Positions 52,463 through 64,000 of a stretch of 64,000 bases of DNA are shown here, in pieces. The DNA is from Luidia sarsii. Taxonomy: Eukaryota; Echinodermata; Asteroidea; Paxillosida; Luidiidae. Under the pieces are notes generated by a model that made no database searches, had not been told where the DNA came from, and worked only from the letters and a program-made list of their open reading frames with translations. Made by a program: the position numbers and the translations under genes. The DNA is taken from assembly GCA_949987565.1 (NCBI GenBank), contig OX465102.1:9554212-9618211 (forward strand). The letters are read 5' to 3'. Each line of letters starts with the position of its first letter. Position 1 is the stretch's first letter.

Positions 52463-52530
52463 AGGTTATATTCACCCGGCAATGCCATTCTTCCCACAAA
52501 CATTATTCTTCCAGTCCCTTAGTCTGATTG
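52463..52530. mobile_element. Fragment of the MITE at 16698-17042
   Basis: aggttatattcacccggcaa, tgccattcttcccacaaac, cccttagtctgattg: reverse complement of that element's right end. Confidence 0.6.
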
Positions 52531-53934
52531 TCCCCCAAATTTTTTGGCACAAAACAAAACAAAATTCCCTTTTTTTTACTAATAGTTTAATACATCCCCA
52601 AATGGCACTGGCCATTCAGTCCCATTCACTCGCCAAGGGAACGCAGTTTCTCCTTCTCCCCTCTATCTGATCATAATTCGATCAGAACAGCCGAATGATG
52701 GTCCACGCGGATGGGAAATGTTGTGATAACAAGAACCCTCTCGAGTGTAGCCCCCCCCCCCTAAAAAAAGAAAGAACCGAATTGGCTTGATTTGGCAGAA
52801 GACGCTCCAATCACGGCCCATTCATTCATCTGATGAGAGTGCCTGATTAACATGCACTTTGTAAGGTTTCATAGTCTCAGTCAGTTCTTCCTTAAAAAAA
52901 AAAAAAAATGATAATAAAAAAAGAGCCGTTGTTGCTCAACCACGTTAGTAATCACTTCTAGCAATCATGACCTAGGTTTTTCTTAGCCCCCCCCCAAAAA
53001 AAACTCCCACTCGTATGCTGTACATATGTAAGAAGTGTCCCTCCATCACAGCAAGGCAGATGTTACGTACGTACTTCAGTCCGTAATGGTGATGTATATG
53101 CCACTGTGTCACTTGCGCCGGTCTGAAAACTAGCTGTCTAGCTCGGCAGTACAGTAGTGTGACTAGTGTCACAGGCATTTTCAGTGGCATCCCGCAAAGA
53201 AACTGTTTCTGTTATTGATGGAAACCTGGCCATGTGCAAAATAACACGTGGCAATTTTTTTTATTTATTTTTTGTTTTTTGTTTTGGGGGGGGGGCCAGT
53301 GCACGCTTGGTACGGAGAAATTGTAATTACCTAATTCCATGCATAGAGCGCTTCAGAAAGGCTCGCTAATGATGGCGAGATAATACGACCATACATGTAT
53401 GCACCCTTATTCCCTAAATAGTACCGGTATATCATTATGATAAGTCGTTATAAGTCATATGTACACAAGTGCTGACCCAAAGCAATATTTTATATCGAGA
53501 GTTTTTTTTGCTTCTTTTACCCCCCAAAAAATGTAAGAGGGCTCGATGTATTGAGGGCAGGAGAATCTTTCTCAAAGGTAGTACACATCCAGCCCGTGAG
53601 AAAAACTCTGGCTGAAATTGGAAGGCCAGCCCCTTTTGCCTCTACAGTAGATTCCTAAAATTTGCATTTTCGTTGTTTAAGAAATAAAGAATGGTTGAAT
53701 TTGTTAATAAAATATCCTAAGTGTGTTCTCACTTGAACGAAACAGCGTGATTGACTTTTCGATTGTTGGATTCATAAATTGATTTTATTTCGTGTGTGGA
53801 TGGAAAAAGCTCACTGATAAATTTGTGATTGAAATCGCGATCCAAATCGCAGTTCGCGATTTTTTTGGAAACAGCACGATTATTTCCCACAATTCCATGC
53901 ACGTAGATAAACATCCGCCACAGCACGCTAAGCT

Positions 53935-54420
53935 GGGTTATCCATCGTAAGTTGAGTTGTCCAGGTTAATTAATCATCCAACCCATTGTAACTAATGATC
54001 AGTCGCAAGAGGATGAGTGATGCAAAGAACATATGGCCCATGTCATTTGCAACTAACAATGGGTAATCCGTGGTAGGGTGAGTTATGATGAAATCCAGGT
54101 TAATCATCAAACCCATTGTAACTTATGAACAGTCGCAAGACGATGAGTGATGCAAAGAAACATATGGCCCATGTTATTTGCAACTAACAATGGGAAATCC
54201 GTGGTAGGGTGAGTTACGATGAAATCCAGGTCAGCCGTCAATTTCATCAAAGTCATCTTTACTTGAATCGCAAGACGATGAGTGATGCACGGAAACCACC
54301 TGTACAGGTATATGAACCAGCTTTGATATGAACTATCGACTTACTATCTACAAAGGGGTTATTCATTGTATATAAGTTACAAATGTATGCATTGTTAGGC
54401 TTTGTGAAATCCAGCCCTGC
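53935..54420. repeat. Foldback 'GATTTCACAAAGCC' element, tandem copies
   Basis: Two close copies of 'taatcatc(c/a)aacccattgtaact' with 'agtcgcaaga(g/c)gatgagtgatg', and an end ggctttgtgaaatccagccc. Confidence 0.55.
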
Positions 54421-54849
54421 AGTCAATTTTTTCATGTACATGTACCCGAGTCGATAAGTCCAGTGATATTATGTCAAGCAGTCCCGAGGAGTGAGGGATG
54501 TCCCGAGATGTCATTCCATTGCCCGTGGTTGTACTACTCCCAAAATACATGTATCAGGCACTGACCGCCTGTTTGGTTGATCAATGTGCCTGTACAATAG
54601 CAGGGCTTGAAATATCCACAAGACTGTGGACCGAGTCTAGTGATTTCAGCGTCGGTCTAGTGCCGAGTGTGTCTGCACTGGACTGGCTGTCTAGTGGGTT
54701 TCTTTTCTTGCACCATGAAGAAAATGCCACTCAAATATAACTTTGACTTGGACGTTGTACAAGTAGACAGCATTTTCCTCATGGTATTCCTTTCACTGCA
54801 TACAAATCTTATTTATGGCACTGTGGTTGATTTCCTCCAACAGATCGTA

Positions 54850-54980
54850 TTAAACTTACGATCAATCGCAAGACAATGAGCTATGTACAAAACCATAGGG
54901 CCCAGTTCAACTTACGAAGGGTTATCAATCGTAAGTTGAGTTAATACGGTGCATCGTAAGGCTTTGTGAAATGCACCCCA
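54850..54980. repeat. Foldback 'GATTTCACAAAGCC' element copy
   Basis: cttacgatcaatcgcaagac, atcaatcgtaagttgagtta, gcatcgtaaggctttgtgaa. Confidence 0.5.
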
Positions 54981-55607
54981 GGTCATGTAAAAATAGTTCA
55001 GGTCCAATAAGAGTCTTCAGTTACTAGACCTCTTGTCTAGTCCATTTTTTTTTCTCAGATTCGAGCCCTAAATAGGATCATTCCAGTAGTCTATGTGCAT
55101 GTTATATACATATGTACATGTTTTGTATCCAAGGTAATCTGTTATCTGTGCTTAATGCTATCATTTATCAATGCATGCTATGGTACCTTATGTACATACA
55201 TGTACAATGTACATGTACATGATTGTACATGTCCATTCGAGATCTGCCCCCGCAAGGCACAATATAGTATTACATACACATGTAGTGTGCACACCATATA
55301 ATGTCACTTATTTACACAAACTTCAAGGCCCCTGGGTTTTTATGCACTCATCTTATCACCCGATACCTATAAATAAGCATGGAGAATTTAACACGCTGAC
55401 AAATTGCGATCAAGATGGTTAGGTTAGTCCCGGGTTTGTGCCCTGATCTCTCTCTCATGCTGTTCCAATCGCGGCGTTACTGCGAGCAATGAGTGAGAGT
55501 AATTGAGGAAGTACAGTCCCACAGAGACACATACTAATACATGTAGACAGTATACGAACGGGTTTGTGGCCAAATTCTGCAGTTAGTGCATAGGAGTCTA
55601 GAAGACT

Positions 55608-55905
55608 ATGGCCGTTTACAAAATGAAGGCTTAGGCTCGGGCTTAGGCTCGGGCTTAGGCTCGGGCTTAGGCTTCGGTCATATTTACAATGTATCTTACT
55701 CATTATAATATCACGAGCATCTAAAAACAAGTGTTTGGCCCCAGTTTCTTGGGGAATACCCTGTACCTACATGTACATTGTAGGCCTATCAAGCCAACAT
55801 TTGAACCTTCAAACTCGGAATCAAACCACAACCTGTATTTTCAGGTTTTGTCAGACAAAGACGAAGCCTAGGCCCGAGCCTAAGCCTTCATTTCAGGAAA
55901 TGCTC
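55608..55905. mobile_element. MITE-like element, GGCTTAGGC ends, copy 3
   Basis: aatgaaggcttaggctcggg with three extra ggcttaggctcg units; right ggcccgagcctaagccttca. Confidence 0.6.
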
Positions 55906-56095
55906 TAAAATACACCAGAGAGGATCTTAGGTCCAATATTTTTCGGGGCCTTTAAGTTTAAGCAGGCCCAAGACCACTGACCTTTAAGGGCTTTGTGCTT
56001 TGCGCGAAGCACAGTGGACTCTTAGAGCCAAAAAGCCATACACTTTCTCCAAAGATCCCGGGAAGAACCCTGTCAGTGTATTAACTGAATGTTTG

Positions 56096-56680
56096 TGTTT
56101 AAAGCCCCTACACACCATTGGTCAAGGTCAAAGAATAACATCCATATGTTGTCTGATCCAACAATGCATGAAATAGCACATCTATGAAAATTTCAGCTCA
56201 ATCTGCCAACCGAGTCTCGAGAAAATCGTGAAAAATGCAGCATTCAACGCCGTACTGTTCCGAAAAATAGTTTAGATCTCGGTGAGATTAATTCTGTTAC
56301 TCTTTTCTCGCAAAATACAACATTTTAGGCAGAAATATTTGAGGGTGAGGTTTCTACTATAACCATCTTCAAACTGTTTAAAGTTTCATGTAAATCTGTG
56401 AACAATTCTGTTTTTCGATCTTCCCGATGTTGTGTAGGGGCTTTAAAGGCCCAATACAACAGTTCATAAACCAGGACGTTTTTTTGCCTTTTTCTACTTT
56501 CTCAGATTACCATTTGAGCTCAAACCTTCGCGGTATTGCTTTTTTGGAATGTGTGATGGCTTAACACACAAACTTTGGCAATCTGTTGATGTTTACCAAG
56601 TTGTATGGGTCCTTCTAATGGTTTAATACACAAACTGTGGCATTTGTTTGACCTTTACCTATAGTGCCTTTCAATATCAG
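56096..56680. mobile_element. MITE-like element, AAAGGCC ends, plus partial second copy
   Basis: First: taaagcccctacacaccatt to gttgtgtaggggctttaa (56450). Then aaaggcccaatacaacagtt begins another, truncated, copy. Confidence 0.6.
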
Positions 56681-56859
56681 CTTGATACTCCAGCTTATTC
56701 ATGAAGAGTGGAAGGAAAGGCCAGTCAAATTGACAATTCACACATCCAGGAAATGAAATTTGCTGACGGGCGTGAGCGAACCAAAACAAGGGTTCCTTTA
56801 CCCTTCACTGGACTAATCCCCCTCACCAGGATCCCTCTCCACACTACATAAGCCCACTC

Positions 56860-56990
56860 CCAGTTGGAACTCAGTCTCCCGGAGACAAACAGAGTACACT
56901 GTTCCAAACGTCAAGTTCTTCCGGTTCTTTTCAGAACCACACTTACTCACAAGAGAGAATTTACATGGTGTCACCGCAAACCTATTACTC
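56860..56990. repeat. F-element half
   Basis: gagacaaacagagtacactg, cttttcagaaccacacttac, acatggtgtcaccgcaaacc. Confidence 0.55.
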
Positions 56991-57479
56991 CAAAACGAAG
57001 ACATTGTCAATAAATTGGTCGTTTGCTTAGCTTCTACCTCATATTCTTATCCTCTTTTCTTGTAGTGTTATCCTCTTCGGGCCTAGTGCCCCATAGGGCT
57101 GTACATCTTTCTCTCCGGCGTGTCTGGCCACAGTTTTGGCTTCGCTCCAAGATTTCCATCCAAGTTCTTTCCTTGCTTTCCTCATTTCTCAGGAAGCAAA
57201 ATCACCCATGAGTAGCTGTGTGTAGATGCCTCAGGTGTGTAGTTGTTACCAAGGCCATAGTAGAGCAATGTTACATTCATGAACATGTATGCCCTTAGGT
57301 AGGTTACCCTCGCTTGAAGTCTTGTTTGTTATATGTATACCGGTACCATGTATTGTTGCGTATAGACAGTCCATAAAGACAGTGATTGGCATTACAACGG
57401 TACATGTACATGCTTGCGTTCTGTTGTATGAGGCTACCATGATGTTCAAGTGGTACTGTTGTCTCTCTTGAAGTGTGTT

Positions 57480-57685
57480 CTAAGCCATTTCAATGAGGGT
57501 TTTGTGCTGCTCAACGTGATACATGTACATGTATGTGAGCACCGAGTGCTCAGTGCTTTGCCTTATTGCATTGCTGAAAACAATTCAGGCAGCTCGGGCT
57601 GAACTTTTTTTTCCAGCAGGCAATCTGGCAGTGTTGATTACGTCTCATTGAATTATATTCTCCTCGACCATGTTGACACAAGCAT
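57480..57685 (-). mobile_element. SINE family 2 copy, diverged
   Basis: tttcaatgagggttttgtgc, gagtgctcagtgctttgcct, attcaggcagctcgggctga. Confidence 0.6.
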
Positions 57686-57724
57686 CATATTTATTTCTAT
57701 GCAATTGCTATGCTCATCAGTAGA

Positions 57725-58040
57725 GATTCATAGCTGCCAACCATTCCTATTTTGGAGGAATAACTTTTTTATCACTTTTCACAAGCTCTTGACAACAGAT
57801 TCCGATTTTTGGCCTGGAAATACACATGTATTCCTATTTGTATCAGTAGTTTTCTCTGTAATTCCTGGTTTTTTTTTAGCAGAAGTATTCCTAATTTCCT
57901 TCAAGATAGGTTGGCAATTAGGCCAAAAAAAAAAATAGTTCTGCTTCCGATTACATGCCATTTCAAAATAGGGTAGGTAGGTCGGAATTTTTTTTTTTTT
58001 TACCAATTTTTTTTGTGCACAACCATATGGAGGCATCTGT
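57725..58040. repeat. 'P' repeat followed by 'TTTTTTGGCC' repeat
   Basis: tagctgccaaccattcctat ... ggcctggaaatacacatgta, then ttctgcttccgattacatgc, agggtaggtaggtcgg, aaccatatggaggcatctg. Confidence 0.6.
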
Positions 58041-58109
58041 GTGTATTAAAGGCATATTAGGTAATAGTAAAACATCAAGACTACCAAATAAGAACTTCTG
58101 TAATACAGT

Positions 58110-59400
58110 CACTCAGGGCTTGAAACGAAAGGAGCGCGATCGCACCCGCGCTCCTTAATGTTTTCCAAGGAGAGCAAAAAAAGCGCTCCCTACAAATTTA
58201 ACGAGAGCATTATGATTTTTTTTAAAACGTGAAAGTTTAATCACTTTTTTTTTTCTTTTTTTTCACATGAGTTAAAGCACAAATGTTTTGTGTCAGAAAT
58301 TTAAGACATTTGCCAACCAAATCTGCTCTAAAAACGGCTTTTGGGACCGTACTCGTCGTCGTGATTTACGTTGAGTTGAGGCTGATCGTTTGTCGATCGT
58401 GGTGCGAGATCGCGCGCTGCCCATGCCCAGTGTGTGCACTCGGCACGTGTACGTATGCAATGATTAGTAGACTTCTGCCAGCCCTTACAGTTGTTTTCTA
58501 ACAAATAAACTAATGTTTATTACATTTATACCAACGATATTTCGAGTTTCGCGGTCAACCAAAGTACGCATACCAGATAAGAAATGTTTTTTCTAGAATT
58601 CTAGAAAATTTGAGAAGGATTTTTCATTTCTTTCTTGAGATATTGGAAGTTCAAATTTGCCAAATCGTTCCGTTCGGCCGCGGCAGATCGAGCTAAAATG
58701 GCGGAGAAAAAGTCAAACTCGTGTTTTCCGGCCGCCTAGCGCACCCTGTAAACATCGTCAAAATTTGTCGATTTTACCCTCAAATTGAAGCCTATATTCT
58801 CCTCTTTCTATTCATACAACTTTTAACATTAATGACTAAGGGATAAATATTAAATTACGTGAAAACAACATTTGGAGACGAACGATGGAAGTAATGCATT
58901 TTAGTTATGACCGATTTCCCTTCGCAACGTTAACTAGGTTGGCAAGTCTAGGTGTGGTTTCCGCCTCTAAGTAAAGCCATAGCGACACTACAGGAGCTGT
59001 AGGGCCGAAACCAGCCTACGCACTGCACGTGACATGACACAACCCATCTTTGCCCATCTGTAACCCATCTGTATACTGCACAAGTGCACAGTGCACATGC
59101 ACAGCGGCCGCAAGGTTGCATACGATCGAGTACGCTGCGCTACTCAAGCCTGATCGGAACTTCGTACTTCCAGGAGTATTAGAGAGACGGTCACTATCAC
59201 ACTACAAAAAAGTGCAATTTATTTTAATACCGAAACAAAACATGAATTGGGATGATAATGGGTTTCTTTCTTTGTCGTTGGAATTGAGTGGGTTTTTTCT
59301 TTTGTTTTTCAAAGAAAAAAAATCGCTCTCCTTAAATCAACAAAGTGAATTAAGGAGAGCAATTTTTAGCGCTCCTCGTATTTATTAAAATGAAGGCCTG
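58110..59400. mobile_element. Possible 1.3-kb non-autonomous element
   Basis: Ends tcagggcttgaaacgaaagg with agcgcgatcg, and gcgctcctcg ... gaaggcctga look inverted; internal blocks gctcctta/taaggagagc recur at both ends. No target duplication recognised and no transposase frame. Confidence 0.35.
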
Positions 59401-59744
59401 AATACACGTTCTGCCATTTTTAAGAACAGTAGGGTTTTTTATTGAAATTACTAAACAGAGATGCAGCTGCCAAATGCCCCCGACATCGTTATTATTAATC
59501 ATGCACACCGCGTGGTCTTGTCCGCGCTGTGTGTAGGCACCGTGCGTTCAAGATAATGTTGGCCGTTGTGTGAGTTGTGTGAGCCTGTATGCGCTGTGTA
59601 AGTTTTGCGCTATACAGCGCGGTGTTTCGGCGCTTTTTATAATCGAAAAGGTCGCATTTTCCTCCACTTTTATCTGTATATTTCTGAGTGTTTGTGCAGT
59701 AATTAGAAAGTTCTATGAACAAAAATTAATGTGTGGAAAATGTC

Positions 59745-60035
59745 AACCGAAAATATATTTTTTTCCATTTTTTTTTCCAATAAAATTTTTAGGGTCGCAG
59801 CTCCAAAATAGGGTCGGTCGGGAAACCGGAAGCACAACTATTATTTTTTTTGGCCTTACCATAGGCTATTTCCACATTTGCTCTGGACTCAAATTTAACC
59901 AAGAATCAATTTTAATGATAATTAAATTTCCAATGGTAAAATTTGACCGTCGTTCTCACTTTGACTTTTGAGTCGGTCAATTTAACCAAGAAGATGGTTA
60001 TAGTAACCGAGCTGGCAATATGTGGCCACTTTGAG
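59745..60035. repeat. Fragments of the 'TTTTTTGGCC' and 'TCCAGTGGAAACG' families
   Basis: aaaatagggtcggtcgggaa, accggaagcacaactattat, ttttttttggcc, then aatttaaccaagaagatggt and tagtaaccgagctggca. Confidence 0.5.
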
Positions 60036-60744
60036 GTTACAAAATGATGTCGGTAGCGCGCGAGATTAAGTCAACATACACTGTACATGCACATGTACAG
60101 GTACTGTACATTGAAGGGTACCTGAAATAAAAAGGAATATGATGTGTAATATATTAGAGAGGGTAAGAACTTCCATGTTTCAGTTTGTTTTTTAAATATA
60201 GTAATCATATTTTTGAGAAAGCAGCAAGATTCTCGACAGAAAACTGCCCCCCACTTTTCAACCCTAAAAAAATTGCGACAGTGTACCACGAAAACCTGTG
60301 ACGTCACCGGCAGAAAACAGCGCCGTGTGCAGGACCTTTGCACCTTGGCTTTAGCCGACCTTTTGTACGCGTTTTGGGTTGTCTTTTCACTACCGCGTGG
60401 GAAATAACTTTTCGCTCTGCCATGGTTTTCTTATGGACGCACGTACGGTATGCGCGTATACTATACGTGTGTGTGTGCAATCAATCATGCAACATTGCAC
60501 TGCCGATGATGTCATCACGTTCTCTTTTGCCCACGTGCAAAAGAGGTTTTTTGTGGGCGTGTCAAAGTGCTGAGTTTGTGAACTGGTTTAGCCTTTATTA
60601 AGTCTTACAATAGTTTTTTTTATATTAGGATTTTTTATTTCCGGTACCCTTTAAGGACGCAAAGACGTTGTGCACAGTTCATGTACATGTTACCTTCGTA
60701 GGTCGGATGTAGTGTTTTACTGGGTGTAGCGTTTAACCGAGTGG

Positions 60745-60960
60745 TGCGTTTCCACTGGACTAATCAGCCCGGTTCAACTTACCTGGTCACTTTTTACTGG
60801 GCTGAGGTTGGCCGGTAAAAGTAACCATTCGGCTCGATTTAACCGATTATCCAAGCGGAAATTTAACTGGGCTGGTTCCACTGGACTTAAAAATGGGAAG
60901 AGTAACCATCGTCTTGGTTGTACTTTCACCAAAACTAGTCCAGTGGAAACGCGGCTTATG
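60745..60960. mobile_element. MITE-like 'TCCAGTGGAAACG' element, copy 2
   Basis: gtgcgtttccactggactaa and ctagtccagtggaaacgcgg as inverted ends, about 215 bp. Confidence 0.65.
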
Positions 60961-61484
60961 ATTGACCACATTGTGTGCAAACACTGACGGTTATGTGTAC
61001 AACATGGCTGTTCTCTTTTTGTTCTGCTATCCTTTACACTAAGTAAAGATCCCACCATCTAAATTCATGCATGCTCCTCGATGCAGATTACTCCCTCCCC
61101 CCTGCTCAGTCTGCGCTTTGCGTCCAATCCATCTACCGGTAATTCATTCCTCGGTCGTAGCAAACTTATAAATACATGTACATGCTTCTGGCTGGCCGGC
61201 TCAATTGTGTTTACGTACACTCTCAGTACCTATATGTTGACTAGTTGATATATTCCTTCTCTCGGCCCACTCATCCCCCTCTCCTATCTCTGCCTCTGCC
61301 GAACGCTCTATAAAAATCGTTGCCATTTGAACTGAGCTCTAACTGGGTCCAAATTATGCTTTTTGTTTTTGTTTTTGGGGGCAATAGTGTAGCTTTGAAT
61401 TGAATCTGAGTGTTTTTCTTTTTTTTCTTATCTAGGGAACAGTATGTTCTTTACTATTCAGCTTTTCTGTGTGTTCTGTTGTAT

Positions 61485-61870
61485 CCATAGCTGCCAACCA
61501 TTTCTATTTTGGAGGAAGCATTCCTCTTTTTGGGGGGGAAAAATTGTATCACTTTTTTACAAGCTCTTGACAAAAGATTCTGATTTTTGGCTTGGAAATA
61601 TGCATGTATTTCTATGTAGCTTGCTCTTTGATTCCTCTCTTGGTAGAAGTATTCCTGATTTCCTTTTTTCTCATCGAGGGAACAGTATGTTCTTTACTAT
61701 TCAGCTTTTCTGTGTTCTGTTGTATCTAAGGCGTGCTATTACCATAGCTGCCAACCATTCCAATTTTGGAGGACTGATTCCTCATTTTTGGTAAAAATGT
61801 AGATGATCACTTTTGTACGAGCAACAGACTCCGGTTTTTTGGCTTGGGAAATACACATGTACGGAACTGT
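61485..61870 (+). repeat. Two 'P' repeat copies
   Basis: catagctgccaaccatttct at 61485 and catagctgccaaccattcca at 61744, each ending near ggaaatacacatgta or a variant. Between them gaacagtatgttctttacta (61438 and 61680) is duplicated. Confidence 0.65.
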
Positions 61871-61887
61871 AATCAAAGGAGTACAGT

Positions 61888-62250
61888 AGGTTTGCGGTGA
61901 CACCATGAAAAATTCTCTCTTTTGTGAGTTACGGTATGTGTGGTTCTGAAAAGAACTGGAGGAACTTGACGTTTCAAACACTATACTCTGTTCGTATTCC
62001 TTTGTAGTTTGCTGTGTGATTCCTCCTTTTTTTTAGCAAAATCATTCCTCAAATGAGATTTGAAGGTTTTCATGGTGAGGATAGCAGGAGTAGGTTTGCG
62101 GTGACAGAGACACCGGGTAAAATTTATCTTTTGTGAGTATTAGTGGGGTTCAGAAAAGAACCGGAGGAACTCGTTCCACTGGTTCATTTTAGAACCACAT
62201 TACTCATAAGAGAGAAATTTTACATGGTGTCACCGCAAACCTACACCTTG
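61888..62250. repeat. Two F-element halves
   Basis: taggtttgcggtgacaccat at 61888; aggtttgcggtgacagagac at 62092 facing tacatggtgtcaccgcaaac at 62222. Confidence 0.6.
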
Positions 62251-62259
62251 AGAAGTACC

Positions 62260-63220
62260 GGTATTCCTAATTTACTTTTTTTTGCAGCTATGAAAGACTT
62301 TGTTGTTTACTAATATTCAGCTTTTCTGTGTTCTGTTGCATCCATCAAAAGGTGTGCTAAAATGTATTCATGTACTAAGCATTGCCTTCCTGGATCTATG
62401 CCTCTAGCAGTGCCATTTCCTTTCCCTAGTTGGACTTTGTCTTTGGAGAGAATGATGAAAATCAATGTTATGATTGAATCAAAGCAGTGGGTGTCATTTC
62501 CATACTCGGAAATATGAGATATATGCACACAAGAACACACATGGAGGTTGGTGCTATCCCGTAGGTAGCTTTATACCTGTACATGTACCTCGCCAATAAT
62601 ATTCATGGCCCAAGTGAAGAGCAGATAAATGAGAATATGCTTTACATAAAAATACCTCAGTTTCCCCACCCCCTCTCTTGTGACTGAATCTGTTTTCTCC
62701 AAGACAGAATCCATCTGTTGAGATACATAGGCATTGCTCAGATTTGAATTTCAGGCTGAGATTTTGTGGGGATCTGTGTCTTGTCATTAGAATCAAACAG
62801 GAATTTGATCATTGCGAACATCTTGAAAACGTAGATCTAGATTGAGGATTGAGATGTCAAGCTGTTGTTTGCCAGAACTGAGATATTGCTGGGCTTGAAA
62901 AATGGCCGGCGGATTGCTATATTTCAGGATTTGGACCGTATTTTTTTTAACAGAGTGACCAACAGACATGCCAACAGAGTTTACACATAGTCTGATGCTT
63001 CTGTGAGATTTGGATTTGCTGCCTTGTATTTGTATACTCCCAACACATTTTAGTTTGGGGTCTGGTCTCTTGCATTAATTAATAAGATGACGGCGATGAG
63101 AATGAAGACAGCAGTTGCGTACAACAATAGCAACAACAACACACGCTGTGCTACATGTACAGCACACGCTTTGCCACAGTTTCGCACCCCTTTACTGTTT
63201 CTGTTCCAAAGTGCAGTGCT
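62260..63220. other. Non-coding stretch, nothing recognised
   Basis: Low repeat content, short frames only. If the third gene is real, this is intron or downstream DNA. Confidence 0.35.
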
Positions 63221-63224
63221 GTGA

Positions 63225-63440
63225 AATGTTCCAATAGCTTCTTTCTTGGTACTGCTACAGTATGCTTTGGAACTCTCTTCTGGTACCTACATCCAAACTG
63301 GATCTGTTCAAGAGGAATGTGAATCCCTTTGAGTCTGTTTTCTTTCTTATCTATCTATTCCTCTTCTATTTTTCTTGTAGCCATCACCTTGAGGTGCTTT
63401 ATAAGTTATAAGGCCTTGTGTTTGGCAATCTTTCATAAAA
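63225..63440 (+). mobile_element. LINE 3' end with reverse-transcriptase C-terminus
   Basis: Frame from 63253 reads CYSMLWNSLLVPTSKLDLFK then RNVNPF, the typical end of a CR1/Jockey-like ORF2. The 3' part (tctattcctcttctattttt, ataaggccttgtg) recurs on the - strand at 16748-16872. Confidence 0.6.
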
Positions 63441-64000
63441 ACAACAACAGCAACAAAGAGCATTGAAGAAAGTCTCCGACTCACAGTGTATTTCTCGGTA
63501 TTTGGTTTCATGTGTGAGTTGTGTATCAATGGCAGCAAGCCCAGGCACAACAGGCAACCACAGTCAATGGCCACAGCAAAGAAAGACTCATCTCAGCCCT
63601 GCTTTGTGGACTTTCCACTCCGATATTTGTCAAAGCCCTGGGCATTTCCGAGGCACACAGCTTTGCCTTAATTGACATGTCATGACGTGATGTGCAATGT
63701 ATGGTATTACTGTCATTTTGGGAATGTAAGTCATGGCTTATACACACGTTCAAAAGCACACCGCATGCCATAAGTACATGTACCCCAAAAAACAAAAACA
63801 TCATAGGCCCTACAACACACACACAGATTTTGCGGCAGTCTACTGCGGCTTATACAAAGTAAAGGGCAGCCTACATACAAGTACAGGAGCCTTGAGGAAG
63901 AAAATTGACATTACATGGGTCCCATACAGTTCTTTTCAACCGCGCACCCCCACCCCCCAAAAAATTATAATTATAATTTGTTACCTAAGGTGATTCATTA
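63441..64000. other. Non-coding right end of window
   Basis: Short frames only; no domain, repeat family or RNA gene recognised. Confidence 0.35.

Noticed and set aside
57050..57200. - strand frame (…GWKSWSEAKTVARHAGEKDV…) resembling the end of a retrotransposon ORF
   Set aside because: Too short and without a second copy in the window; the resemblance is only a general impression.
63486..63675. + strand frames near the right end as an exon of the third gene
   Set aside because: No convincing acceptor/donor pair and no recognisable protein similarity.

Overview
This is animal nuclear DNA. It has short coding exons with GT/AG borders separated by 0.4-4 kb introns, and the intronic and intergenic DNA is AT-rich and full of SINE, foldback, MITE-like and tandem repeats. 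The two readable proteins, the tRNA-derived SINEs and the many fold-back elements fit an invertebrate deuterostome such as an echinoderm or lancelet. The species cannot be named from sequence alone, and that assignment is inference.

Layout. (1) 584-16555, + strand: fourteen exons of a CNBD2-like protein with two cyclic-nucleotide-binding (CNB) domains. The 5' end lies outside the window and the stop codon is at 16553-16555. The first CNB pocket keeps its key Glu and Arg; the second has lost both. (2) 16.6-23.5 kb: convergent intergenic DNA holding a LINE 3' end, MITE-like elements and a 2-kb 27-bp minisatellite. (3) 23539-41845, - strand: a complete twelve-exon histidyl-tRNA synthetase gene (HARS, 507 residues) with WHEP domain, class II core and anticodon-binding domain. 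Every exon junction keeps the frame and the last exon is only 54 nt. (4) 42.0-43.86 kb: a 1.85-kb homopurine (GGAGGA-rich) tract just upstream of the HARS start. (5) 45.8-46.9 kb: a GC-richer stretch ending in a short open segment (MNYGRRAPLPKFKTK) and a strong splice donor, probably the 5' end of a third, unidentified + strand gene. (6) 46.9-64 kb: no recognisable coding exon, only dispersed repeats and a LINE C-terminal fragment.

The two identified genes converge tail to tail, about 7 kb apart, and have no evident functional link. One is a cAMP/cGMP-receptor-like protein of a family linked to sperm function; the other is a housekeeping translation enzyme.

The most unusual structure is in HARS intron 2. 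A 75-bp tandem array (16 copies) is built from the gene's own exon-3 splice acceptor plus the first nine codons of exon 3 (GTRDYNPTQ). The decoys lie between exon 2 and the true exon 3. Each carries an acceptor, a 28-nt mini-exon and a GTAAGA/GTAGGA donor, so any exon made from the array has length 28+75k nt and shifts the frame. Other tandem arrays also lie close to exon edges in both genes, and the CNBD2-like gene has an 80-bp duplicated splice acceptor inside a polypyrimidine tract.
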